Positions 1-8,493 are shown, counted from the first letter of the stretch. The stretch is DNA of 64,000 nucleotides from Comamonas testosteroni (GCF_030505195.1 NZ_CP129672.1:1116001-1180000); one strand, 5' to 3'. Translations and numbers: made by a program. Notes: generated by a model not told the origin, from the letters alone.

Positions 1-677
1 TCGATGAACTCAAGCCCGACGAAATTCTGGTGGGCACCGGCGCCAGGCGTGCCGCCCCCGCCATCGAAGGCGCGCAGCAAAGCCATGTCTGGAGCGGCGA
101 TGAACTGCGCCGCCTGATGACGGGCGATCGCGCCGAAGAAATTGCCAAGGCCAAGCTGAATCTGGCCGAGCGCGCACTGTTCAAGGCCGGCGGCATGCTC
201 AAGGTGACGGACAGCACGGCAGCGATCCAGAACCTGTCCAAGCTGTGGATGCCCCTGGGCAAGCGCGTGGTCATCATCGGCGCCGGCCTGGTAGGCCTGG
301 AGCTGGCCGAGTTCCTGCTCGATCGCGGCCGCGAAGTCACCGTGCTGGACCCCGGCACCCACCCCGGCACCGAGCTGGCCATCGTGCGCCGCTGGCGCGT
401 GTATGACGCCGTGAAGAGCCACGGCAAGCTGCTGATGCAGTCCAACGTCACGCGTATCGAGCGCAAGGAAGTCGTCTGGACGGACAAAAAGGGCGAGGAA
501 TACCGCACGCCAGCCGACTCCGTGGTGCTGGCCATTGGAGCCGAGGCCGACTCCGCCGTTGCCGACCAGCTGCAATCCCTTACCCGGACTCCTGTGCGCC
601 GCATCGGCGACTGCCAGGACCTGGGCTATATCGAGGGCGCCATGCATTCAGGCCATCAGGCCGGACGCGAAGTCTGA
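1..677 (+). CDS. C-terminal part of FAD/OYE-type oxidoreductase (2,4-dienoyl-CoA reductase / BaiCD-like), 5' truncated
   Basis: The reading frame is open from the first complete codon at base 3, so the window cuts the gene. What remains (about 224 residues) is the pyridine-nucleotide binding half of a two-domain flavoprotein: a VVIIGAGLVGLELAEFL dinucleotide fold, then an acidic strand end (VTVLD) and a C-terminal FAD segment (RRIGDCQD...AMHSGHQAGREV). This layout is typical of 2,4-dienoyl-CoA reductase FadH and of the bile-acid enoate reductases BaiCD/BaiH, whose N-terminal half is an Old Yellow Enzyme barrel. Which enone it reduces cannot be told from this half. Nearness to steroid genes makes a steroid or acyl-CoA enone plausible, as inference only. 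A strong hairpin terminator follows the stop codon. Confidence 0.75.
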   Translation, partial: DELKPDEILVGTGARRAAPAIEGAQQSHVWSGDELRRLMTGDRAEEIAKAKLNLAERALFKAGGMLKVTDSTAAIQNLSKLWMPLGKRVVIIGAGLVGLELAEFLLDRGREVTVLDPGTHPGTELAIVRRWRVYDAVKSHGKLLMQSNVTRIERKEVVWTDKKGEEYRTPADSVVLAIGAEADSAVADQLQSLTRTPVRRIGDCQDLGYIEGAMHSGHQAGREV

Positions 678-698
678 AGATACTCCTTGATCGCCGAG

Positions 699-732
699 AC
701 CGCCTGCGAGCATGGAACTCGCGGGCGGTTTT
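699..732 (+). terminator. Rho-independent terminator after the truncated oxidoreductase gene
   Basis: A 12-bp stem (ACCGCCTGCGAG pairing with CTCGCGGGCGGT, one G-U pair) around a 7-nt loop is followed by four T residues. It starts 22 bp after the stop codon at 677. Confidence 0.8.
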
Positions 733-770
733 CCATTGGAGTCACCGTATTTCGGCAGAACCTGGCCCTT

Positions 771-798
771 TGCCGATTGCCGATTGCCGATTGCCGCT
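771..798. repeat. Heptanucleotide tandem repeat (TGCCGAT)x3 plus a variant copy
   Basis: Three exact copies of TGCCGAT are followed by TGCCGCT in the intergenic stretch between the oxidoreductase and the nucleotidyltransferase gene. No coding function is evident. Such repeats can vary in copy number between strains. Confidence 0.8.
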
Positions 799-913
799 GC
801 GCGGCCGGCCGAAGCGAGGGGTTTCATCCGGCCCGAAGCGGGTCTTCGCAACTGAAGCAAAATAGCTTCGATCTTGCCTTTCACTTTTGTTTCACCAGGA
901 ATTGACTGTCCCG

Positions 914-1498
914 ATGCCTACGCCTGAGCGCTTCGTTGCGGATGTTCTGAAAAATATCAACAATCGCACGATTGTGGAGCGCTGGGATGATTTGAATCTT
1001 CCAGATGGCTGGCTTGTTGCAGGCTGCTTATTTCAGACAGTGTGGAATTTGCAGGCGCAACGAAATCCTGCGGATTCCATCAAAGATTACGATCTCTTCT
1101 ACTTTGATCCATCGAGCACCACTGAGAGTGCGGAACAGAAAGTACAAGCACATGCCGATCGCGTTTTACGCGACCTGGATATCAAGATTGAAGTCACGAA
1201 CCAGGCTCGGGTTCACTTGTGGTACGAGTCATATTTCGGTCGTCCCTATCAGGCACTGCGAAGCTCTTGCGAGGGAATCGATCGCTTCCTGATCCCAGCT
1301 ACTTGCGTGGGCCTTCGCCCAGGCTGCCTCTATGCGCCGAACAGCCTGGAGCTGATCTATGACGGCGTTTTGGCGCTCAATCCATTGACCCCGCATCGTG
1401 AGCTTTTCGAGCAAAAGGCCGAGTCCTACCAGGCGCGTTGGCCATGGCTGCGAATCGTTGCCCAGGGTCATCCGGCTCAGAGAACTGATGCACGCTGA
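914..1498 (+). CDS. Nucleotidyltransferase family protein (NTP_transf_6 / DUF925-like)
   Basis: This 194-residue protein resembles the small nucleotidyltransferase-like family of the NTP_transf_6 type. It shows GWLVAGCLFQTVWN followed by IKDYDLFYFD, the latter fitting the paired acidic residues (D-x-D) of the metal site, and a middle segment DLDIKIEVTNQARVHLWY. The natural substrate of this family is not established. I chose the ATG at 914 because AGGAA lies upstream; a TTG at 887 would add nine residues. It stands alone between a repeat-bearing spacer and a GNAT gene and looks like accessory cargo rather than part of the catabolic clusters. Confidence 0.65.
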   Translation: MPTPERFVADVLKNINNRTIVERWDDLNLPDGWLVAGCLFQTVWNLQAQRNPADSIKDYDLFYFDPSSTTESAEQKVQAHADRVLRDLDIKIEVTNQARVHLWYESYFGRPYQALRSSCEGIDRFLIPATCVGLRPGCLYAPNSLELIYDGVLALNPLTPHRELFEQKAESYQARWPWLRIVAQGHPAQRTDAR

Positions 1499-1621
1499 TG
1501 TGTGCGTGCATGTTCGCCTTGAGTCATTCCGGGACCGTTGCCTACCGGCCACGAGCAGACCTTACACTTCAATACAGGTCGCTCTATTTACCCCCGGCTC
1601 GCACGATGAAAAGTCTTTCCT

Positions 1622-2098
1622 ATGTCCAAAAATGACGCTGCAACAACTGTCGTAGTAAGAGAAGTCCAACCACATGACTTTGAAGCGTGGCTTTCACTTT
1701 GGGATGGCTACAACGCTTTCTATGGAAGGGCCGGAGCTACCGAACTGGCAAAGGAAATTACCCAGAAAACTTGGGAGCGATTCTTTAATCCCATCGAACC
1801 GGTCTTTGCGCTGGTCGCTGAAAATGCAGGAGAAGTGGTTGGTCTGGCGCATTACATATTTCACCGTAGTACCACGAGACTGGGCCCTGTCTGCTACCTG
1901 CAGGATCTTTTCACGGCCCCGACAAGGCGTCAGCTTGGAATTGGCAAGGCGCTCATCAACGGCGTCTACAGGCAAGCCATGCTGGCTGGCTCAAATCGCG
2001 TCTATTGGCAAACACAATCAACCAATGAAGCCGGCCGTGCGCTCTACGACAAGTTAGCCAAACATAGCGGTTTCATCGTGTACAGCCATGAACTCTAG
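1622..2098 (+). CDS. GNAT family N-acetyltransferase
   Basis: This 158-residue GNAT protein begins with VVVREVQPHDFEAWLSLWDGY. The acetyl-CoA pyrophosphate loop is LFTAPTRRQLGIGKALING, which matches the family's Q/R-x-x-G-x-G/A pattern, and the C-terminal strand region is VYWQTQSTNEAGRALYDKL, a common ending in this superfamily. The acceptor substrate is unknown. The gene is monocistronic, with about 120 bp of spacer before it and 250 bp after it. Confidence 0.8.
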   Translation: MSKNDAATTVVVREVQPHDFEAWLSLWDGYNAFYGRAGATELAKEITQKTWERFFNPIEPVFALVAENAGEVVGLAHYIFHRSTTRLGPVCYLQDLFTAPTRRQLGIGKALINGVYRQAMLAGSNRVYWQTQSTNEAGRALYDKLAKHSGFIVYSHEL

Positions 2099-2345
2099 CC
2101 TCTTGCTCCAGATGAACGAATGAGGCTCGTGAATTGACGGCGGCTTCGGGTCGAATCGACAGTCACGTGCAGCCTCTGCCTTCAAACAGGATGGTCTTGC
2201 CCAGTGCCTTTGGGCGAGGCCCCTGCATCGACCTGGTCAGGGCATGCATGGCCCAAGACGCCCAAGCTGGAGATAGACCCAGCCCCACAAGCTGTATGAA
2301 AAAACAGTAGACTTTGGACTTGATAGCTCAGGGAAAAGTCCAGAC

Positions 2346-2837
2346 ATGCCAGCAGAACTCGAACCAGAAGACATCTCAATCTTCGAAGACCGCCTTTGGC
2401 ACCACAAGGGCTGGGAAGCCCGCGTCATCAAGAATGAAGACGACGATGGCTGGGCAGTTTCAATGACCCGGGACGGCCAAGCGGAACCCGCTCTGGTCGG
2501 CCCATGGACCATGGGGCGCGACAAGAAGAATCCCAAGCCTCTTGACGTGTCGGCCTTCAACACGCTGGTGAAGACTGCCAGCGAAGTGATACGTCGCCAT
2601 GAGCAGCACCAGGCAGCGCTGTTGCACAAAGCCATCCAGATTGAAGTTCGCGGATTGCGCGTGACGGTGGCTCTCGATATTGAGCCCGATGAGGACAACC
2701 CCACGGCGACTCTCACTGCCACCGCAGCGGACGGCAGCGAATTGGCCAAGGTACGAGTGCGACCCGGCCATAGTCTCACCCGTGCGTCTGCACAGCACTG
2801 GGCAGACGCAGGCTACCCGCGTGATCGCGAGGACTGA
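2346..2837 (+). CDS. Hypothetical protein, 163 aa
   Basis: I do not recognise a family. The product is acidic at its N-terminus (EPEDISIFEDRLWHHKGWEARVIKNEDDDGWAVSM), lacks a signal peptide or membrane segments, and has a middle rich in charged residues. The reading frame is clean, begins with ATG and has codon use like its neighbours, which supports a real gene. Long overlapping frames on the opposite strand look like shadows because their translations lack family features. It sits between the GNAT gene and the APH-like kinase in an accessory stretch. Confidence 0.55.
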   Translation: MPAELEPEDISIFEDRLWHHKGWEARVIKNEDDDGWAVSMTRDGQAEPALVGPWTMGRDKKNPKPLDVSAFNTLVKTASEVIRRHEQHQAALLHKAIQIEVRGLRVTVALDIEPDEDNPTATLTATAADGSELAKVRVRPGHSLTRASAQHWADAGYPRDRED

Positions 2838-2952
2838 GCCTCTCAAGCAAGCCACTTGCTCGGAAGCCGGCCCCCGGCAAGGAGCTGCATTGCCCCGTTG
2901 AAGCCACCGCCATCAGCGGCCATTGGACCGCTGCACCCAATCCTCGGATGGC

Positions 2953-3810
2953 ATGGACTACCCCAAAATCAGCCAGATGCCCAACCTCGACCTGTTTGAT
3001 ATCCATCTCCAACGCTGGAGCGCGAAGGTGGCCGGTGACCCCTTCACCACGCATACAAGTGACCTTCTGCCCGTCACCCTTACAAGGAACTGGGCAGGTC
3101 TGCCTGCAATGATCAAAATCATGCGAAGCCTTGATGAGCGCATCGGCGCCAGGGTGCTTCAATGGTGGGGTGGCAATGGCGCAGCGCGAGTCTATGCTTG
3201 CGACCAAGATGCAGGAGCGCTGCTGATGGAGCGCGCAACCGGCTCCAGGCATTTGCTGCACATGGCCAGAGAAGGCGAAGATGATGCAGCGACAAGCTGT
3301 ATCTGCCGCACCATCGAGCAACTGCATTCGAAGAGACCCTCGGCACCCCCTGAAGAACTGCTGCCACTGACGGATTTTTTCAAGTCTCTCCCGCTGATGG
3401 CGCAGCAGGAAGGCGGCTTGATGGCCGAATGCGCAACGGTGGCAGGTGAGCTGCTCAATGAGCAGCGTGAGCCTGTCGTCCTGCATGGTGATGCGCACCA
3501 CGGCAACATACTCGATTTCGACAGGCGTGGATGGCTGGCGATAGATCCAAAGCGCGTCACCGGTGAGCGGTACTACGACTACGTGAGCGTGCTGTGCAAC
3601 CCCGAGCTGGAGACTTGCACCGACCCGGAGCGCTTCGCTCGGCAGCTTGCCGTAGTCATCAAGGTCACGGGGCTGGAGCGTCGGCGTTTGCTCAAATGGG
3701 TCATGGCTCACGCCGCTTTGTCGGCGGCCTGGTTCCTGGAGGACGGAGAGCGCGCCCGGGCCAACAGGCAACTGGCCGTTGCGCAGCTCGCCCGACAGGC
3801 GCTGGGCTGA
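2953..3810 (+). CDS. Aminoglycoside/hydroxyurea phosphotransferase family kinase (APH(6)-like)
   Basis: This 285-residue protein has the kinase-like fold of the APH(6)/hydroxyurea kinase family. Its catalytic loop is VVLHGDAHHGNILDF (HGDxHxxN), followed by a DFG-equivalent metal-binding segment, WLAIDPKRVTGE. The segment ARVYACDQDAGALLMERATG corresponds to the N-lobe hinge region. Family members phosphorylate streptomycin or related alcohols, but many chromosomal relatives have no resistance role. Start at ATG 2953 (MDYPKISQ) is preferred over the upstream TTG at 2923. Resistance should not be assumed from sequence alone. Confidence 0.75.
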   Translation: MDYPKISQMPNLDLFDIHLQRWSAKVAGDPFTTHTSDLLPVTLTRNWAGLPAMIKIMRSLDERIGARVLQWWGGNGAARVYACDQDAGALLMERATGSRHLLHMAREGEDDAATSCICRTIEQLHSKRPSAPPEELLPLTDFFKSLPLMAQQEGGLMAECATVAGELLNEQREPVVLHGDAHHGNILDFDRRGWLAIDPKRVTGERYYDYVSVLCNPELETCTDPERFARQLAVVIKVTGLERRRLLKWVMAHAALSAAWFLEDGERARANRQLAVAQLARQALG

Positions 3811-3897
3811 GGCTTTCAGCTCCGCCGCCTAAAGGCCTTCATCGGACGGCCGACTCTCGGACAGCCGGCTATCGGATACCGCACGGCCTGCCCCGGT

Positions 3898-4158
3898 TCA
3901 CGCGCCAGGCCCAGCGCGCAGCGCCGCTTCAAACCGGGCCAGCTCCTGCTGCAGCGTGCCGCGCTGCCTGAAGCGCAGGCCGGCCCTCTCATACCAGTTC
4001 TCGGCGTCCTCCAGATCGCCTTCCTGCAGATGCAGCAGCCCGTGCAGCCAGGCCGCGAGCAGGCCTTCATGCCGCTGCACGGCATCGTGCGCGGCATTCC
4101 ATTGCCCGGCCTGCATCAGCAAAAGAATGGCTTGCAGCTTGGCATTGACTTCGTTCAT
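3898..4158 (-). CDS. Small TPR-like hypothetical protein
   Basis: This 86-residue alpha-helical protein carries what looks like one or two degenerate tetratricopeptide repeats: AGQWNAAHDAVQRHEG and LQEGDLEDAENWYERAG, each with the small and aromatic residues typical of a TPR helix pair. It lies 18 bp downstream of the SnoaL-like gene and in the same direction, so it is probably the last gene of that small operon. No enzymatic motif is visible; a scaffold or interaction role is the best guess. Confidence 0.5.
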   Translation of the reverse strand: MNEVNAKLQAILLLMQAGQWNAAHDAVQRHEGLLAAWLHGLLHLQEGDLEDAENWYERAGLRFRQRGTLQQELARFEAALRAGPGA

Positions 4159-4176
4159 GACAGGACTCCGCCGCGC

Positions 4177-4569
4177 TCAGGCCAGCAGCGCCTGCTGCAC
4201 CGGATGGCTGTCCACATACTGCTCCATGCTCGTGATCCTGCCGTCGCTGAGCCGATACAGGTGAGCGAAGCTCGCCGTCATCGCTTTGCCCGTCTTGCGG
4301 TAGGTTCCCGAATAGACGCCGAAGGCTGCCACACGATCGCCATCGGCCAGGTAGGTATGGACCTTGGCGCTGTAGCCGTCCCACTCCGTTGCCAGCCGTT
4401 GAAACACGCCCGCGACAATCTGCTGCGGGCCGACGTAAGTGCCGGCATAGGGAAAGCCGGCAGCCTCTGTCCATCTGGCATCGGGTGCCAGTACGGCCAG
4501 CAGATTCCTGCCGTTCTCTTCGGACGAACCTTCGTAGGTCGCGCGGATGATATCCAGATTGGTGGTCAT
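4177..4569 (-). CDS. SnoaL-like / nuclear transport factor 2-fold protein
   Basis: The 130-residue product has the NTF2-fold layout shared by SnoaL-like polyketide cyclases and ketosteroid isomerase relatives: an N-terminal helix (LDIIRATYEGSSEENGRNLLA), the APDARWTEAAGFPYAGTYVGP segment that usually lines the pocket, and a C-terminal sheet (ASFAHLYRLSDGRITSMEQYVD). ATG 4569 was preferred over a start nine codons upstream because MTTNLD begins the conserved fold. It is flanked at close spacing by the TPR-like and metallo-beta-lactamase-fold genes. The catalytic identity is unknown. Confidence 0.7.
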   Translation of the reverse strand: MTTNLDIIRATYEGSSEENGRNLLAVLAPDARWTEAAGFPYAGTYVGPQQIVAGVFQRLATEWDGYSAKVHTYLADGDRVAAFGVYSGTYRKTGKAMTASFAHLYRLSDGRITSMEQYVDSHPVQQALLA

Positions 4570-4586
4570 GGTGTGCGTCCCGGGCT

Positions 4587-5486
4587 TCAGCCCCACTTCA
4601 TCTCACCCATGGCCACCTTGGCACCGATCTGCAGCGCAGCGGCCAGGCCGGCGTCAGGGTAGCGCCGGTTCATGGCTGCGATCAGCGCGTCGCTGTTGGC
4701 CGCCTTGGCCAGCTCCTGCTCGAAGGCCAGCAGGTACTCGCGGGTGTAGTTCACGGCCGAAACATCCAGCGCTCCCTGGGTGCCCAGGTGGCCCGGAACG
4801 ACCACGGCCGGATTGCGCGCGGCGATGGCTTCCAGGTTCTTTACCCAGGCGGCGCGGGAGGCTGGCGTCGGGGTATCGGCCGTCCACACGTGCAGACCCG
4901 AGAAGACCAGCACGCCACCGAAGACCGCATTCAGCGAGGGAACCCACAGGTAGCGGCGGTTCTCCAGTCCTTGTGCCTTGACGATTTCGATGGTGCTGCC
5001 CTCCAGCATCAGCGCGGGGCCGTCATAGGCTTCAGGAAAGACGATGTCGGCGAGCTTCTGCGGACCGTTCTCCTTGAGCTGGGGTGCCCAGGTAGCTATC
5101 TTCTTTTGCACGTTGGCGCGGATGGCGGCAATGGTGTCGGAGGCGGCCAGCACCCTGGCAGCGGGAAAGGCGGCCTTGATCGGGCCCAGGCTGAAGTAAT
5201 AGTCCGGGTCGCTCTGGCTGACGTAGATGGTGGTCAGTTGCTTGCCCGATGCCTTGATGGCTTCGGCCACGGCACGGCCATCGGGCAGGGAAAAGCCGCC
5301 ATCGATGAGAATGGCCTCCCTGTCGCCCGAGAGCAGCACGGGCGCACGGAAGAAGCCTTTGTCGTCTGCGGGAAAGTGCTTCCATTGCAGCTTGGAATGG
5401 CCGGTCACGGCAGCGGCGCAACCAGCCAGGCCTGTGGCGATGCCGGCAGCGGCGGCGGTTTGGACAAAGTCTCGGCGATTCATCAT
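4587..5486 (-). CDS. Tat-exported lipoprotein with metallo-beta-lactamase fold and degenerate metal site
   Basis: The 299-residue protein begins MMNRRDFVQTAAAAG, a twin-arginine signal, followed by a lipobox-like GLAGC, so it is probably a Tat-exported lipoprotein. The body resembles metallo-beta-lactamase hydrolases: AILIDGGFSLPDG after the first strands and VVVPGHLGTQGALD near the C-terminus, which carries the conserved PGH. The usual HxHxDH motif, however, reads YVSQSDPDYYFSLG: the histidines are replaced and only aspartates remain. It may therefore bind metal differently, or act as a binding protein. It lies 17 bp upstream of the SnoaL-like gene. Confidence 0.75.
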   Translation of the reverse strand: MMNRRDFVQTAAAAGIATGLAGCAAAVTGHSKLQWKHFPADDKGFFRAPVLLSGDREAILIDGGFSLPDGRAVAEAIKASGKQLTTIYVSQSDPDYYFSLGPIKAAFPAARVLAASDTIAAIRANVQKKIATWAPQLKENGPQKLADIVFPEAYDGPALMLEGSTIEIVKAQGLENRRYLWVPSLNAVFGGVLVFSGLHVWTADTPTPASRAAWVKNLEAIAARNPAVVVPGHLGTQGALDVSAVNYTREYLLAFEQELAKAANSDALIAAMNRRYPDAGLAAALQIGAKVAMGEMKWG

Positions 5487-5534
5487 GATGGTTCTCCGGT
5501 GAGTTTCGGGATGGCGGGGTTGAAAGCGAAAGCC

Positions 5535-6185
5535 TCAGGCCTTGGCGATTTGCTCGGCAAAGGCCTGCGGATTGGAGTAAGCGGCACTGGAGTTCAGCAA
5601 TTGGCGCTGGCCATTGGTTTGCAGGATGAAGCTTGGAACGCCACGTGCGCCAAGCTGGCTCTGCAGCGCCTTTGCCCCTTCAATGCGGGCTCGATTGGCA
5701 GCCAGCAGTTCGCCATCAGAGCGCAGCAGGCTTGCCGCAGCCTGCTCCAGCCCCAGGGCCTGCAGAACTGCCATCAGTGTCTGCGGTTGCGTGATGTCCT
5801 CGCCATTGACGTAGCGGGCATGCTGAATGGCTTCAAGGGCGTCAAGTTCACGCTCCGGATTGCACAGACTGACAGCGCTCAGCGCCAGGGTGGCCGGGCC
5901 GCTGTCGAACATCTGCTGACGATCCGACAGCACATGGCTGCGGTAGCGCTCGCTAAAGCGCTGGCCCGTCAGGAGCTCGATGCGTTGATCGTTGCCCCAG
6001 GCATAGGCGGCAAAGCCATCGTCCATGAGACGGGCACCTTCGCCTGCGAAAAGGCCGCTGGGCAGCAGGCGCAGTTCGACCTCAGGCGCTTTGCGCAGAG
6101 CCGCCACCGCGGCGGCGGCACCGTAGCACCAGCCGCACAGGGGGTCGAATACGTAATGCAGGGTCTTGGTCACCATGGACTCCAT
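5535..6185 (-). CDS. DsbA family thioredoxin-fold protein (FrnE-like)
   Basis: This 216-residue protein has the CGWC redox motif near its N-terminus (YVFDPLCGWCYGAA) and the helical insertion typical of DsbA/FrnE-like oxidoreductases. The cis-proline region is LGARGVPSFILQTNG, close to the C-terminus. No signal peptide is seen if translation begins at the ATGs at 6185 or 6176, so it is probably a cytoplasmic FrnE-type thiol oxidoreductase rather than periplasmic DsbA. It is divergent from the LysR gene, which may control it together with the downstream group. Confidence 0.75.
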   Translation of the reverse strand: MESMVTKTLHYVFDPLCGWCYGAAAAVAALRKAPEVELRLLPSGLFAGEGARLMDDGFAAYAWGNDQRIELLTGQRFSERYRSHVLSDRQQMFDSGPATLALSAVSLCNPERELDALEAIQHARYVNGEDITQPQTLMAVLQALGLEQAAASLLRSDGELLAANRARIEGAKALQSQLGARGVPSFILQTNGQRQLLNSSAAYSNPQAFAEQIAKA

Positions 6186-6252
6186 TGCTTCAATACCGTG
6201 ATCGTAGGAACAAAGCATTGACAGAAAAAGCCTTATCGAATAGATAAACTGT

Positions 6253-7188
6253 ATGTCAATAGCAAACAATTCCGAAGAATCCGTCGCCGGCAAGCTGGCC
6301 AATCTCAAGCGCCTGGCCTACTTTGCGGCCGTGGTGGAAACCGGCAGCTTCACGGCGGCTGCGGACCGGCTGGGCATCACCAAGGCCGTGGTCAGCCAGC
6401 AGGTCGCAAGGCTGGAGCGCGAATTCCACACGACGCTTCTGACGCGCACCACCCGCAAGGTCGTTGCCACCGACGCAGGCCGGATCTTCTATCAACGCTG
6501 CGCATCCATCCTCAAGGATGCGGGCGATGCCTTCGACGAGCTGGGGGAAGTGGCGGCCGAGCCTTCGGGAACCTTGCGTCTGACCGCCCCGCTGGACTAT
6601 GGCATCACGGCCGTGGTACCCGCCATCACCGAGTTCACGCGGCACTATCCCCAATGCAAGGTGGACGCCGTGTTCAGCGACCAGCCGCTTGATCTGATGT
6701 CGGGGCAGGTCGAGCTGGCAATCCGCGTCGGCTGGCTTTCCCACTTGAATGTGCAGGCTCGTCAGATCGGGAGCTTCAGGCAATTGCTGGTCGCCGCTCC
6801 CTCGTTGCGCCGGCAAGTGACGCAGCTCAAACAGCCGCAGCACATCAGCGAGTTGCCCTTTGTTGCAAACACTGCCTTGCGTGAGCCATGCAACTGGAGC
6901 TTCTCGCGCAGCGAACTGGAGCGCCAGAGCGTGACCGTGCACCCGGTGATCTCGCTCGATGCGACGCTGGCCGTGCGCGAAGCCGTGCGTCATGGGGCGG
7001 GCTTGTCGGTATTGCCCGACTTCGCCGTGGCCGATGATTTGAAGAGCGGCACGCTGATACAGGTGCTGCCCAGGTGGTCACTGCCATCGGGGGGCATTCA
7101 TGCCGTGTTCCCGACCGCACGATTCCGGCCTGCAAAGGTCAAAGCTTTCGTGGATCTGATGCAGGAGCAAATCCGCTCCAGAGCATGA
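6253..7188 (+). CDS. LysR-family transcriptional regulator
   Basis: This 311-residue protein has an N-terminal winged helix-turn-helix (LKRLAYFAAVVETGSFTAAADRLGITKAVVSQQVARLE) and a LysR substrate-binding domain (GTLRLTAPLDYGITAVVPAI...). It is of the CrgA/DsdC-like subgroup that often controls a divergent neighbour; the DsbA-family gene starts 67 bp away in the opposite direction, so that spacer is the expected operator region. The inducer is not predictable. A bidirectional terminator follows the gene. Confidence 0.85.
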   Translation: MSIANNSEESVAGKLANLKRLAYFAAVVETGSFTAAADRLGITKAVVSQQVARLEREFHTTLLTRTTRKVVATDAGRIFYQRCASILKDAGDAFDELGEVAAEPSGTLRLTAPLDYGITAVVPAITEFTRHYPQCKVDAVFSDQPLDLMSGQVELAIRVGWLSHLNVQARQIGSFRQLLVAAPSLRRQVTQLKQPQHISELPFVANTALREPCNWSFSRSELERQSVTVHPVISLDATLAVREAVRHGAGLSVLPDFAVADDLKSGTLIQVLPRWSLPSGGIHAVFPTARFRPAKVKAFVDLMQEQIRSRA

Positions 7189-7403
7189 CAGAGGCCGGCC
7201 ATCAGTCAGAAAACAGGCAGCGAACAGGCGGCAAGCAGGCGGCTCAGGCGACGACATGCTGAATCCACCCCAGAGCGCCATCGCACAGCAGCCGCGTCAT
7301 CCGGGGCTGCAGCTTGCAGACCTTGCAATGGCGCTTGACCGGGAACGCAAAGGCTCGACTCATGCTGCGGAGCGGCTCAAGCGACATCGTCAGGCGTGCA
7401 TAG

Positions 7404-7431
7404 AAAAAGGGAGCCCAAGCTCCCCTTTTTC
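7404..7431. terminator. Bidirectional terminator between convergent LysR and SDR genes
   Basis: AAAAAGGGAGC and GCTCCCCTTTTT form a stem with one bulged C around a CCAA loop. A-rich and T-rich flanks on both sides make it suitable for ending transcription from either direction. A short minus-strand frame at 7244-7498 spans this hairpin and is therefore not annotated as a gene. Confidence 0.75.
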
Positions 7432-7472
7432 TGCGCGAAACGGTCGGCCCCGCCTGAGCGATGCCTTCAGAG

Positions 7473-8243
7473 TCAGAAGTTGGGCGCTTCCACGCCACCG
7501 TCCACCCCCAGCACCTTGCCGGTCACCCAGCTGGATGCGGGGCTGGCCAGAAACAGCGCGGCATTGGCGATGTCTTCGGGCTGACCCAGGCGTGCCATGG
7601 GTGTGGTTTTTTCCATGCGCTCCTTGCGATCCGGCGTGAGAAACGGTGCCAGTGCATCGGTCATGATGGTGCCGGGCTCGATGGCGTTGATACGTACCTT
7701 GGGACCGAAGTCCTGCGCCAGGCAGCGCGTCATCTGGTTGAGCGCGGCCTTGGCCGCACCATAGGCGCTGAAGTACTTTTGCGAATAGCGTGCGGCCGTG
7801 GACGAGATATTGACCACGGCCCCGCCGCCCGCCGCCTCCATGGCCGCAGCGGCCTTCTGGATCAGCGTGTACGCCGGCACCACATTGAACGCCAGCATCT
7901 CGCGCACCGCCTTGCCCGCCACCTTGCGCGGGTCGTTGGGGCCGCCACCGCCCACATTGTTGATGAGCACATTGATCTTGCCCAGCTCCTCCACGGTGCG
8001 GACGATGAGCTGGTCCAGATCTTCTTCCTTGTTCACATCGCCCTGCACGGCAATGGCGCGGCGGCCCAGCGCTTCAATCTCGGCCTTGACTGCCTGCAGG
8101 TCCGCTTCGGTGCGCGCAAACAGCGCCACATCGGCACCGGCCTTCGCCAGCGTGACAGCGCATGCACGGCCGATACCCTTGCCCGCGCCGGTCACCACGG
8201 CCACCTGCCCCTCCAGCGAAAACTGGCGAAAAATCTCGTTCAT
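7473..8243 (-). CDS. Short-chain dehydrogenase/reductase (SDR)
   Basis: This classical SDR of 256 residues has the cofactor motif TGAGKGIG, the NNVGGGG segment in place of the common NNAG, the serine in VVNISSTAARY, and the catalytic YGAAK. The Ala/Asp pattern after strand 2 (VALFARTEAD) suggests NADP(H) could be used. ATG 8243 is chosen because AGGAAGAG lies just upstream. The gene is alone, with a long upstream region containing an 11-bp perfect palindrome and a weak copy of the recurring GACGA-type motif. A hydroxysteroid or hydroxyacyl substrate is plausible from context only. Confidence 0.8.
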   Translation of the reverse strand: MNEIFRQFSLEGQVAVVTGAGKGIGRACAVTLAKAGADVALFARTEADLQAVKAEIEALGRRAIAVQGDVNKEEDLDQLIVRTVEELGKINVLINNVGGGGPNDPRKVAGKAVREMLAFNVVPAYTLIQKAAAAMEAAGGGAVVNISSTAARYSQKYFSAYGAAKAALNQMTRCLAQDFGPKVRINAIEPGTIMTDALAPFLTPDRKERMEKTTPMARLGQPEDIANAALFLASPASSWVTGKVLGVDGGVEAPNF

Positions 8244-8314
8244 GTCTCTTCCTCTGATTGCGTTCCAACCCAGCCATGCTCTGCATGAAACGCTTTTGAA
8301 ACATCCACCAAACG

Positions 8315-8338
8315 GACCATGGGGCAAGCCCCATGGTC
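8315..8338. promoter_or_regulatory. Perfect 11-bp palindrome upstream of the SDR gene
   Basis: GACCATGGGGC and GCCCCATGGTC are separated by two bases, 72 bp upstream of the SDR start. There is no T-run, so an operator is more likely than a terminator. The left arm overlaps a degenerate copy of the recurring inverted repeat (TCCAC-N6-GACCA). Confidence 0.55.
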
Positions 8339-8493
8339 GGACCCCTCAGCTTGCGTCAACACGAAAAATGGAGCCCTTGACATTGATCGCGCTGCACCAC
8401 GGCAGCGCCACGAATCAGGAAAATTCCAGATCAGAGACAGCGAGGCTGTCGTCCCTCTACCGCGAGGCAGAGAGGGGAAAGCCGCGCAGCGGC

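Noticed and set aside
771..798. Short heptamer repeats considered as a CRISPR-like array
   Set aside because: Direct 7-bp tandem copies without spacers; no longer repeat-spacer structure or cas genes were seen anywhere in the window.
2953..3810. A confirmed streptomycin resistance gene
   Set aside because: Only the family is supported; many chromosomal APH(6)-like kinases do not confer resistance, and no mobile element or other resistance gene is adjacent.
7244..7498. An 84-codon minus-strand frame between the LysR and SDR genes
   Set aside because: It contains the bidirectional terminator hairpin and overlaps the SDR 3' end; no ribosome site or family features were seen.
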